Positions 46,760-54,122 of a DNA stretch of 64,000 bases are shown here, piece by piece. Source of the DNA: an uncultured Christensenellaceae bacterium. Lineage in GTDB: Bacteria; Bacillota; Clostridia; Christensenellales; Aristaeellaceae. The first letter of the stretch is position 1; each line of letters opens with the position of its first letter. The stretch covers positions 86,384 through 150,383 of the forward strand of contig CAJOJQ010000014.1 of the NCBI GenBank assembly GCA_905234985.1, in the 5' to 3' direction. Both the position numbers and the translations under genes were made by a program. Under the pieces are notes generated by a model. The model saw only the letters and a program-made list of their open reading frames with translations. It made no database searches and was not told the DNA's origin.

Positions 46760-48619
46760 TTACACCTTTTCCGCCAACTGCGCCACCAGCTCGTTGCTGC
46801 GGGCGATGAAGGATTTCAGGTCTTCCGCTTCCAAGGGACGGGAGGAGAGGCGGGCGAGGTCAAAGAGCTGTTTGCAGAGCAGGGTGGTGGTATCGCCTTC
46901 TTCCATGGCGGCCAGGGCGCGGATGGTGGGGCAGAGGCGGTTCAGCACCAGGGTATACTTGCTGGGGAAGCCGAAGTCCTGGCCGTACATGGCGCTCATT
47001 TCCTTGTAACGGCGCACCTGTTCTTCTTCCGTCAGCACCACGGGCAGGGTGTGGTCGGAGAGGGCTTCGATCTTGACGGTCAGTTCCTGGTCGCCCAGAG
47101 CGTCCCGGAACAGCTTTTCCATGGCGGCCTGGTCGATATCCTTGCCTTCCTCGCTTTCCTCGGTGAGGCCGGAAACGTCGGCGTCCACGCGCACGAACTG
47201 CAGGCCGTCGTTGCCGCCGCCGAATTCCATGAAGCTCATAAAATTCATGTCGATCAGGGTGTCCATGACCGCCACGTCGATGCCCTTTTCGGTGTACAGG
47301 GCCACGGCGGCCGCCTGACGGTTCGCTTCGGTGGTGTAGTACACCTTCTTTTCAGCTTTGCCCTCGTTGCGGGATTTGTATTCGTCCAGGGTCAGATATT
47401 CGCCCGCCGTGGTTTTGAAGAGCAGGCTGCCCTTCACCATGTCGTAAAATTTCGCGTCCCGCACGCAGCCGTATTTCACGAAGGGATGAATGTCGTCCCA
47501 GTAGGTTTCATACTGCTTGCGCTCGGTGTTGAACAGGCCGTTCAGCTTGTCCGCCACCTTCTTGGTGATGTGGGCGGAGAGCTTTTTCACGTACCCGTCG
47601 TTTTGCAGGAAGGAACGGGAAACGTTCAGGGGCAGGTCGGGGCAGTCGATGACGCCCTTGAGCAGCATCAAAAACTCGGGAATGACTTCCTTGATGTTGT
47701 CCGCCACGAATACCTGACGATTGAACAGCTTGATTTCGCCCTCCTGGCCGCCGAAATCCTTCTTGATGCGGGGGAAGTACAGAATGCCTTTCAGATTGAA
47801 GGGATAATCCACGTTCAGATGCACCCAGAACAGCGGATCCTCGAAGGTGTGGAACAGCTTCCGGTAAGTTACCTTGTATTCTTCCTCGGTGCAGTCCTTG
47901 GGGTTTTTCAGCCACAGGGGATGGGTGTCGTTGATGGGCTTTTCTTCCTTGGCTTTTTCTTCTTCCGCCGTGCCGGTGGGTTCGTCGGGGTCTTTCTTGG
48001 TTTCTTCCTTGCTCAGATCCTGCAGGTAGATGGGCGTGTTCATGTAACCGCAGTAGCGGTCCAGCACCCCGCGCACCCGGTAGCCGTCCAGGAATTCCTT
48101 TTCATCCTCCATGATGTGCAGGATGATGGTGGTGCCGCGCTCGGTGCGCCCGCCGTCTCGCATGGAGAAGGCCATGCCGTCCTCGCTCTCCCACAGCACG
48201 GGAGAAGCGCCGTCCTGGTAGGACAGGGTGTCGATGGTCACCTTGTCGGCAGCCATGAAGGCGGAATAGAAGCCTAAGCCGAAATGGCCGATGATGCCGC
48301 CCTTGTCGTCCCCGGTGTAGTTCTTCAAAAATTCCTCGGCGCTGGAGAAGGCCACCTGGTTGATGTACTTTTCCACTTCCTCGGCGGTCATGCCGATGCC
48401 GTTGTCGGTGAAGCGCAGCTCGCCCGCTTCCTTGTCCACGGTGACGGTCACCCGCAGGTCCTCGACCGTTTCGCCTTTCAGCATCTTATACTTGGTGATT
48501 GCGTCGCAGCCGTTGCTGACCATTTCGCGGATGAAAATGTCCTTATCGGAATACAGCCAGCGCTTGATGACCGGCATGATGTTTTGCGCGTGAATGGAAA
48601 TATTGCCTTTCGTTTCCAT
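46760..48619 (-). CDS. htpG: Molecular chaperone HtpG (Hsp90)
   Basis: 619 residues, SD GGAGG. The GHKL ATPase domain is at the N-terminus (REMVSNGCDAITK, DNGIGMTAEEV, GHFGLGFYSAFM, RGTTIILH), then a charged linker (KEETKKDPDEPTGTAEEEKAKEEK), the middle domain (LPLNVSRSFLQND) and the dimerisation domain. It is a cytosolic ATP-dependent chaperone. The CIRCE operator lies upstream of its promoter, so it belongs to the HrcA regulon here; in Bacillus subtilis htpG is not HrcA-controlled, a notable difference. Confidence 0.96.
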   Translation of the reverse strand: METKGNISIHAQNIMPVIKRWLYSDKDIFIREMVSNGCDAITKYKMLKGETVEDLRVTVTVDKEAGELRFTDNGIGMTAEEVEKYINQVAFSSAEEFLKNYTGDDKGGIIGHFGLGFYSAFMAADKVTIDTLSYQDGASPVLWESEDGMAFSMRDGGRTERGTTIILHIMEDEKEFLDGYRVRGVLDRYCGYMNTPIYLQDLSKEETKKDPDEPTGTAEEEKAKEEKPINDTHPLWLKNPKDCTEEEYKVTYRKLFHTFEDPLFWVHLNVDYPFNLKGILYFPRIKKDFGGQEGEIKLFNRQVFVADNIKEVIPEFLMLLKGVIDCPDLPLNVSRSFLQNDGYVKKLSAHITKKVADKLNGLFNTERKQYETYWDDIHPFVKYGCVRDAKFYDMVKGSLLFKTTAGEYLTLDEYKSRNEGKAEKKVYYTTEANRQAAAVALYTEKGIDVAVMDTLIDMNFMSFMEFGGGNDGLQFVRVDADVSGLTEESEEGKDIDQAAMEKLFRDALGDQELTVKIEALSDHTLPVVLTEEEQVRRYKEMSAMYGQDFGFPSKYTLVLNRLCPTIRALAAMEEGDTTTLLCKQLFDLARLSSRPLEAEDLKSFIARSNELVAQLAEKV

Positions 48620-48695
48620 GGTTTTTCTTGCCTCCGTTCAGGTTTTCCGGCGGGTTTGGAACAGCAGAAACCGCCCATTCCCCGCGTTCGCCGCC

Positions 48696-48724
48696 ATTAT
48701 AGCACGGTTCCAACCAAAATGCAA
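48696..48724 (-). promoter_or_regulatory. Promoter of htpG
   Basis: Minus-strand TTGCAT at 48724-48719, a 17-bp spacer and TATAAT at 48701-48696. The CIRCE element ends 7 bp upstream of the -35 box. Confidence 0.8.
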
Positions 48725-48731
48725 CAAAAAA

Positions 48732-48758
48732 TTAGCACTCGATAAAATAGAGTGCTAA
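48732..48758. promoter_or_regulatory. CIRCE operator (HrcA binding site)
   Basis: Perfect TTAGCACTC, 9-bp spacer, GAGTGCTAA. It is the known HrcA repressor site of heat-shock operons and predicts heat-inducible htpG expression. Confidence 0.95.
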
Positions 48759-48789
48759 CAAAGAGCCGTTTCCCGTTTCGTGCGTCATT

Positions 48790-50031
48790 TTACGGCAGGT
48801 CTTCATCCACCACGAAGCTGCCGGGGCCGTCGGTCTCCATTCCGCCATCCAGCCATTGCCCCACTCGCAGGAGGATGCGCTCGGCTTTGGCGTCCAATTC
48901 GCCGCTGCCGCTGCGGCCCACGCCGTTCATCACCAGGGCCACGGCGGTGCGGGTTTCCGGCTCCACGAACAGATCGGTCAGCATGCCCACCCAGCGGCCC
49001 TGATGGCCGTACCAGGTGCGGCCATCGGAAGCGGTAAAGCGGTACACGCCCAAGCCGTAGGGGCTTTCGCCCGTTACGGTGGTGCCCCGCACGGTGCGCT
49101 GATCGGCCCGCATTTCCGCCGCCGCCTGGGGCGAAAGCAGGCGCACGCCGTCGGCCATGCCGCCGCAGGCCAGCACCTCGCCGATTTTCGCCATGCCGGA
49201 CAGGCTGATGTACAGGCTGCCCACGGAGGCGCGGTAATGGCTGTCCGGGTCGCAGGTGTCCTCGTAGAACGCCTGATCCTCCTCTAAGTATTTTTCCGCT
49301 TTCATGTACACCTCGCCTTCCTGGGTGTAGGTGCGGGACAGCGGCTCGGGATCGGGCAGCAGGTGAGCGGCGTAGGCGGCGTTGATCCCCAGGGGAGCGA
49401 AAACGGCGTCGCGCATGTAGGCGTTCAGGCTTTGGCCGGAGGCCCGCTCGATGGCGCTGCCCATGACGCCGCCGTTCAGGTTGGCGTATTGGTAACGCGA
49501 GCCGGGTTCATACTTGTCAAAATAGCGGTTCTGGTCCACGGTGATCTTTTCCCACGCGGGAGCGGCGGCGTAAGGCGCGTCGCCCAGCAGGGAGGAGGTG
49601 TGGCTCATGGCCTGGCGCAGGGTGACGGGCGTATCGGGAAAGCGGGGATTGCAAATGAGCGCGCCCTCCCCGTAGGTGAGGGACGCGTCCAGGTCGATTT
49701 TGCCTTCCTCCTTGAGCCGCATCACGCCCACGGCGGTGATCATCTTGGTCAGGGAGGCCACCTTGAACACCGTGTCCCCGTCCACGGGCCGACCGTTATA
49801 TTTGGCGTCCGCGCCGTAAAAATATTCGTACAGGGTTTCCCCGTCCCGGCTCACGATCACGCCCCCGCCGATGGCTTCTGACCGGGTAAACAGGCGCAGA
49901 AAATAGGCGTCCGCCGCCGCGGCCGTTTCCTCGTCCAGCTCGCCGAAACCCTGGCAAGGAGCCAGGATCAGCGCCAGGACCAGCGCCAGGAGCGCCATCC
50001 GTTTTACAGCTTTTCCAGCCGTTCCAAGCAT
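48790..50031 (-). CDS. Serine hydrolase of the class C beta-lactamase / PBP4* family
   Basis: 413 residues from ATG at 50031 with SD GGAGAG; the start overlaps parB by 28 nt. Signal peptide (about 1-30). Active-site motifs: VASLTKMITA (S-x-x-K), YQYANLN (Y-x-N) and GHQGRWVGM (H-x-G). The product is exported and may be a D-aminopeptidase, carboxypeptidase or esterase. A second ATG at 49998 has no SD. The overlap with parB makes co-expression of a cell-wall-type hydrolase with the chromosome-partition genes likely. Confidence 0.88.
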   Translation of the reverse strand: MLGTAGKAVKRMALLALVLALILAPCQGFGELDEETAAAADAYFLRLFTRSEAIGGGVIVSRDGETLYEYFYGADAKYNGRPVDGDTVFKVASLTKMITAVGVMRLKEEGKIDLDASLTYGEGALICNPRFPDTPVTLRQAMSHTSSLLGDAPYAAAPAWEKITVDQNRYFDKYEPGSRYQYANLNGGVMGSAIERASGQSLNAYMRDAVFAPLGINAAYAAHLLPDPEPLSRTYTQEGEVYMKAEKYLEEDQAFYEDTCDPDSHYRASVGSLYISLSGMAKIGEVLACGGMADGVRLLSPQAAAEMRADQRTVRGTTVTGESPYGLGVYRFTASDGRTWYGHQGRWVGMLTDLFVEPETRTAVALVMNGVGRSGSGELDAKAERILLRVGQWLDGGMETDGPGSFVVDEDLP

Positions 50032-50855
50032 TGATACAATCTCTCCAAATCGTCTTCGCTTTCGTATTGCAGAATGATTTTCCCGTGCTTGCGGTTGCCC
50101 TTGAACATGGTGCGCAGGCCGAAGGTTTCCCGCATGCGGCTTTCCATGTCCTGCAATTCCAGGGGCAGGGGCCGGGGGGCGGGCTTGGGCTTGGGCAGAC
50201 TGGCTTCCGGCTGGGCGGCTAATTTTTCCAGGGCGCGCACGCTCAAGCCCTCCAAAATCACCAGCTGCGCCAGGGCGATCTGACGTTTTTCGTCCTCAAT
50301 ACCCGCCAGTACCCGTGCGTGACCCGCACTGATGCGGCCCGCGATCACGTCCTGCCGCACGGTTTCCGGCAGGGTCAGCAACCGCAGACTGTTGGCTACG
50401 GCGGGGCGGGATTTGCCCAATTTTTTCGCCGCCTGCTCCTGGGTATAGCCGCAGGACTCCATAAACTGCTTCATGGCGGCGGCTTCCTCGATGGGGTTCA
50501 AATCCTCCCGCTGCAGGTTTTCGATCAGGGCGGCTTCCATCTGCTCGGCGGGGGTGAAGTCCCGCACGATGCAGGGCACCGCGTCCAGCCCCGCTATCCG
50601 GGCGGCCCGGAAACGGCGTTCCCCCGCCACAATGCGGTAACGCCCGTTCTTTTCCACCACCAGCAGGGGCTGCAGCACCCCCGCCTGCCTGATGGAATCC
50701 GCCAGCGCCTGGAGGGAGGCTTCGTCAAATTCCCGGCGGGGCTGATCCGGGTTTCGGTCCAGCTCGGTGACGGCGATCATGCTCACCGTGTTTTCCAGAT
50801 CGCTGCTTTCGGGCAGCAGGGCGTCCAGGCCCCTTCCCAGGCCGGTCTTTTTCAT
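50004..50855 (-). CDS. parB: Chromosome partitioning protein ParB (Spo0J)
   Basis: 283 residues. The N-terminus MKKTGLGRGLDALLP is diagnostic. The CTPase/nuclease-like domain carries ALADSIRQAGVLQPLLV and VAGERRFRAARIAG (GERRFRA box), followed by the helix-turn-helix (YTQEQAAKKLGKSRPAVANSLRL) that binds parS. A C-terminal dimerisation region ends the protein. Together with the adjacent parA it forms the segregation system. Heptad-arm repeat F lies in the 184-nt gap between parA and parB. No parS palindrome was seen in the window. Confidence 0.95.
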   Translation of the reverse strand: MKKTGLGRGLDALLPESSDLENTVSMIAVTELDRNPDQPRREFDEASLQALADSIRQAGVLQPLLVVEKNGRYRIVAGERRFRAARIAGLDAVPCIVRDFTPAEQMEAALIENLQREDLNPIEEAAAMKQFMESCGYTQEQAAKKLGKSRPAVANSLRLLTLPETVRQDVIAGRISAGHARVLAGIEDEKRQIALAQLVILEGLSVRALEKLAAQPEASLPKPKPAPRPLPLELQDMESRMRETFGLRTMFKGNRKHGKIILQYESEDDLERLYQCLERLEKL

Positions 50856-50907
50856 TTTGCGCTTTCACTCCATCCTATCGTTGTGGCATATAAAAGGCCG
50901 GGAAGCG

Positions 50908-51018
50908 ACAGAGTTCAGAGTACAGAGTGCAGAGTTCAGATAATATAGTCTGTTGATTCCGGTTGCAAAACACGTCAGCTATATAAATCTGTACTCTGTA
51001 CTCTGAACTCTGTACTCT
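50908..51018. repeat. Heptad-arm inverted repeat, copy F
   Basis: The left arm is ACAGAGT / TCAGAGT / GCAGAGT units ending in TAATATAGTC; the right arm begins AGCTATATAAATC and has the complementary units. The loop is about 27 nt. It is 21 nt from the parA stop, between parA and parB. It shares its CAGAGTN heptads with copy B, 34 kb away. Confidence 0.9.
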
Positions 51019-51039
51019 TTTGCGTACATCAGCCTTGCA

Positions 51040-51807
51040 TTATTTGAGCGCTTTGTTCTTTTTGATGATTTCCTGCGACAGCGCCATATACGCCTCGGTG
51101 CCGGTGCTGCGGGGGTCGTACAGGTGAATGGGCAGGCCGTGGCTGGGTGCTTCGCCCAAGCGCACGGTGCGGGGTACGGTGGTTTTGAACACTTGGGATT
51201 TGAAGTGCTTTTTCACCTCCGCCACCACCTGCAAACCCAAATTGGTGCGGCCGTCCAGCATGGTCAGCAGCACGCCCTCGATTTCCAGGCCGGGGTTCAG
51301 CCTCCGTTTCACCCGCTGCACGGTATTCATCAGGGCGGTGACCCCCTCCAGAGCGTAGTATTCGCACTGAATGGGGATCAGGATGCTCTGGGCGGCGGTG
51401 AGGGCGTTCACCGTCAGCAGGCCCAGGGAGGGCGGGCAGTCGATGATGATGAAATCATACTGGGCGCGAATGGGTTCCAGGGCCGCCCGCAGGCGGTATT
51501 CCCGGCGGCTCATGTTGGCTAATTCCAGCTCGGCCCCGGCCAGGCGGATGTCCGAAGGGGCCACCCATAATTTATTTTGCCGGGTGGACGCCAAAACGCT
51601 GTCCAGGGTACATTCTCCCAGCAGCGTTTCATACACCGTTTTCTTTCCGGCCTTCACGCCTAAGCCGCTGCTGGCGTTGCCCTGGGGATCCATATCAACC
51701 AGCAGGGTTTTCCTTCCCGCCTCGGCTAAGCAGGCCGCTAAATTCACGGCGGTGGTGGTTTTGCCCACGCCGCCCTTCTGATTGGCGATGCAGATGATTT
51801 TGCTCAC
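51040..51807 (-). CDS. parA: Chromosome partitioning ATPase ParA (Soj)
   Basis: 255 residues from GTG at 51807. Deviant Walker A motif [15 protein letters not shown], Walker A' ([12 protein letters not shown]) and IIDCPPSLG. It is a DNA-binding ATPase that moves ParB-parS complexes and in spore-formers also regulates replication initiation. It is followed by parB and preceded by a gene of unknown function 27 nt upstream. The SD before the GTG is weak; ATG codons further upstream are alternatives. Confidence 0.95.
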   Translation of the reverse strand: MSKIICIANQKGGVGKTTTAVNLAACLAEAGRKTLLVDMDPQGNASSGLGVKAGKKTVYETLLGECTLDSVLASTRQNKLWVAPSDIRLAGAELELANMSRREYRLRAALEPIRAQYDFIIIDCPPSLGLLTVNALTAAQSILIPIQCEYYALEGVTALMNTVQRVKRRLNPGLEIEGVLLTMLDGRTNLGLQVVAEVKKHFKSQVFKTTVPRTVRLGEAPSHGLPIHLYDPRSTGTEAYMALSQEIIKKNKALK

Positions 51808-51833
51808 GAAACACTCAGTTCCTTTGTTTGATA

Positions 51834-52307
51834 TTAAAGCCATTCCCGCCATCTAAAGGCGGGGTAGCAGCTTTTTGCCACCGAGGCGATGGCGGCAAGC
51901 TCCTCCTGCGTTTGGAGGGGAGCAAAGCGGGTATACAGGGCGCGCAGGGCGGACAGGCTGGGGTGGCGCAGGGCGTAATCCCGCAGGCATTGCAGGTGCT
52001 TTTCGTCCACGGGCAATTCCAGAAAAGGCAGCAGCATCAGTTCGTCGGCCATGGCGGCGAAATCCTCCAGCCGGGAGCGCACCCAGGTGCCGTCGTCCAG
52101 GGCGATGAGCATTTTCCCGCCCGTGGCCTGCCGCACGGCGCGGAACAGCAGGCTGTCCAGTTCCCCGGCTAGGCCATCCCGGCTGCTCCCGAAGGTAAAG
52201 CCGTTCAGCCGCCCGGCGACGTCCCGCACCGTAGGCGTTAGGGCCTCCAGCAGCGGCCCGCCCAGCCAGGGCCGAAGCACGATCATCACCTGTGCCTGGG
52301 AAACCAT
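51834..52307 (-). CDS. Unknown protein encoded upstream of parA
   Basis: 157 residues from ATG at 52307 with GGAGGAAGG upstream. The sequence is Leu/Ala/Arg-rich, has no signal peptide or membrane helix, and I do not recognise a family. Features seen: an N-terminal [33 protein letters not shown] near the centre and a Cys near the end. The segment [13 protein letters not shown] looks strand-like, the rest helical. It is the first gene of the hyp-parA-parB transcription unit, behind a promoter at 52368, so a link to chromosome segregation or to the divergent mreB is possible but unproven. Confidence 0.7.
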   Translation of the reverse strand: MVSQAQVMIVLRPWLGGPLLEALTPTVRDVAGRLNGFTFGSSRDGLAGELDSLLFRAVRQATGGKMLIALDDGTWVRSRLEDFAAMADELMLLPFLELPVDEKHLQCLRDYALRHPSLSALRALYTRFAPLQTQEELAAIASVAKSCYPAFRWREWL

Positions 52308-52367
52308 GGGTCCTTCCTCCCCTCGCGGGCGTATCATCCGTTCAATGGAACGCTTCTGCGATATCTC

Positions 52368-52396
52368 ATTATACACGATTTCCGCCGGAAAGGAAA
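52368..52396 (-). promoter_or_regulatory. Probable promoter of the parAB transcription unit
   Basis: Minus-strand perfect TATAAT at 52373-52368 with a poor -35 (TTTCCT) at 52396-52391, 17-bp spacer. Confidence 0.55.
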
Positions 52397-52673
52397 CAGT
52401 TTTTACAGGAAAGCCGAGCGAACGGCTGCTGCGCGGCTTCATTATGTCATAGGCCGGGAAATGCGTCAAGGGCCATTTCCGGGGATTCCAGGGAACGCCA
52501 CGGGGCCGCACTGTCGATTTTTCGAGAAAAGTGGCGAATGAACGCCGGAATCGTGGCAATTTTTTTTGAAAAGTAGCAATTGAATCCCAAAAATGTGGGC
52601 AAAAGAAGGATTTTTTATTCGCGCGTCGAATAAAGCCCACGGTAGAAAAGCTGCAAGCAAAGGAGAAGCAGGA
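52374..52673. other. Intergenic region between parA unit and mreB
   Basis: No gene is supported in the roughly 300 bases. It holds the parA-unit promoter at the left end and a short palindrome at 52614-52634 (TTTATTCG / CGAATAAA, 5-nt loop) about 40 nt before the mreB start, which could be an operator. No clear plus-strand promoter was found. Confidence 0.5.
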
Positions 52674-53702
52674 ATGGCAACGGTTCTGGACATCGGGGTG
52701 GATTTGGGTACGGCCAGCGTGGTGATTTACGGCAAGGGGAGGGGCGTTGTTCTCAACGAACCCGCCGTGATCGCTTTCGACCGGGAAACCCGCAGCGTGC
52801 TTGCCGTAGGCGAAGAAGCCCGCCGCATGATGGGCCGCACGCCCAGCAACATTGCCGCCATCCGTCCTTTGCAGAACGGCATGGTGAGCGATATGGATAT
52901 GGTATGCACCATGCTGCGCTATTTCGTGGGCAAGGTGGTGGGCAAGCGGCTGATCGGCGGCCCCCGGGTGCTGATTTCCGTGCCCACGGGCGTGAACGAT
53001 ATGGAGCGGCACCGTATTACCTCCAGCCTATTTGAAACCGGCGCGCGCCGCACTCAATTGATGGATCGGCCCATTGCGGCGGCTATCGGCGCGGGCCTGG
53101 CCGTGGGGGAAGCCTACGGCAAAATGATCGTGGATATCGGCGGCGGAACGGCGGACATCGCCGTGCTTTCCCAGGGTCAGCTGATCGCCTGCAACAGGGA
53201 ATCCGTCAACCAGATCGGCAGCGACGCCTTTGACGACGCCGTCATCCGCTATATCCGGCGCAAGCATAATCTGCTCATCGGCCAGCCCACCGCCGAGGAT
53301 TTGAAAATCAGCATCGGCTCCGCCCTGCTCCGGAACGAGCAGTTTTATATGGAAATCACCGGTCGCAACCTGATTTCCGGCCTGCCCAAGATCATGCGCA
53401 TCACCAGCGACGAAATCACCGAGGCCCTGGAAGAACCTCTTCACAGCCTGATGGAAGCCATTCAGGCCGTGCTGGAAAAGACCCCTGCCGAGCTGCTGGC
53501 CGATATTTATGAAACCGGCATCGTCTTCACCGGCGGCGGCGCGCTGCTTTCCGGCTTGACCGAGGCTATCGCCATCGGCATGAAGATCGACTGCCGCCTG
53601 GCGGAATACCCCCAGGAGTGCGTGGCCCGGGGCTGCGGACAGACCCTGGAAAACTGGAGCGAATACGGGAAGTATTTGAGCGACCGGCGGAAGAGAAGGT
53701 AA
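52674..53702 (+). CDS. mreB: MreB-family actin-like protein
   Basis: 342 residues from ATG at 52674 with SD AAGGAG. Actin-fold motifs: phosphate 1 (IGVDLGTASVVIYGKG), phosphate 2 (MIVDIGGGTADIAVLS) and adenosine (ETGIVFTGGGALLSGL). It polymerises on the membrane to direct lateral wall synthesis. No mreC or mreD follows, so this may be an Mbl/MreBH-like extra copy rather than the main mreB. It is divergent from the parA unit. Confidence 0.92.
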   Translation: MATVLDIGVDLGTASVVIYGKGRGVVLNEPAVIAFDRETRSVLAVGEEARRMMGRTPSNIAAIRPLQNGMVSDMDMVCTMLRYFVGKVVGKRLIGGPRVLISVPTGVNDMERHRITSSLFETGARRTQLMDRPIAAAIGAGLAVGEAYGKMIVDIGGGTADIAVLSQGQLIACNRESVNQIGSDAFDDAVIRYIRRKHNLLIGQPTAEDLKISIGSALLRNEQFYMEITGRNLISGLPKIMRITSDEITEALEEPLHSLMEAIQAVLEKTPAELLADIYETGIVFTGGGALLSGLTEAIAIGMKIDCRLAEYPQECVARGCGQTLENWSEYGKYLSDRRKRR

Positions 53703-53763
53703 AAAGAAAGAATTGGATATTTTTTTCCGCTGGCTGAATAGTGTTTAAAGGGGGGGATAAACG

Positions 53764-53967
53764 ATGAAGTCAACTGTAACAATGCCCGATGGACGCCGGA
53801 TCACCACAATGGAATTGACCGATTTGCCCCCTCTTTCCGAAAAGGACGTAGCGCAGATCAAGGCGGCTGCAGCGCGGCCTGCGGTCTATGATGCGGACTG
53901 CCCTCCTATTCCCGATGAAATGGCTGCGGCGATACAGCAGGCCATCCGGAACAGGACGGTCATGTGA
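53764..53967 (+). CDS. Small hypothetical protein
   Basis: 67 residues with a clear but G-rich SD (GGGGGG) before ATG at 53764. The protein is acidic to neutral, has no signal peptide or membrane helix, and ends in a short helical segment (DCPPIPDEMAAAIQQAIRNR). That tail is reminiscent of some small antitoxin-like or transcription-associated proteins, but there is no toxin gene next to it. The family is not recognised. It stands alone between mreB and addA. Confidence 0.55.
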   Translation: MKSTVTMPDGRRITTMELTDLPPLSEKDVAQIKAAAARPAVYDADCPPIPDEMAAAIQQAIRNRTVM

Positions 53968-54122
53968 ACTGTGCGCCGCTGTGACAGCGCGGTTCCCTTC
54001 AAACTATTTATCAAAGCTCGGAATTCCTGAAAAAGAAACAGACCACCCAGAAGAAACTGTTGAAAGGCCAGCCGTTTCAATGAAACGTTCATGCGTTGAA
54101 AACAGCTGGTTTTTTCGTTGCT
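53968..54122. other. Short non-coding stretch between the small gene and addA
   Basis: No gene is supported. It contains a 13-bp palindrome GTTTCAATGAAAC near 54076, one base shorter than a parS core. No terminator for addA is obvious. Confidence 0.4.

Noticed and set aside
50856..52673. A replication origin near parAB
   Set aside because: No DnaA-box cluster (TTATCCACA) and no dnaA, dnaN, gidA or rpmH genes are in the window.
51834..53012. Reading the unknown parA-upstream gene as a 392-residue protein
   Set aside because: The N-terminal part crosses the promoter and the start of divergent mreB; a good SD marks the ATG at 52307.
53764..53967. Toxin-antitoxin pair
   Set aside because: Only one small gene is present; no partner gene lies within the neighbouring 150-300 bases on either side.
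54070..54090. GTTTCAATGAAAC as a parS site
   Set aside because: It has a 1-nt centre instead of the 2-nt CG centre of parS, which changes the half-site spacing. It was kept only as an observation.
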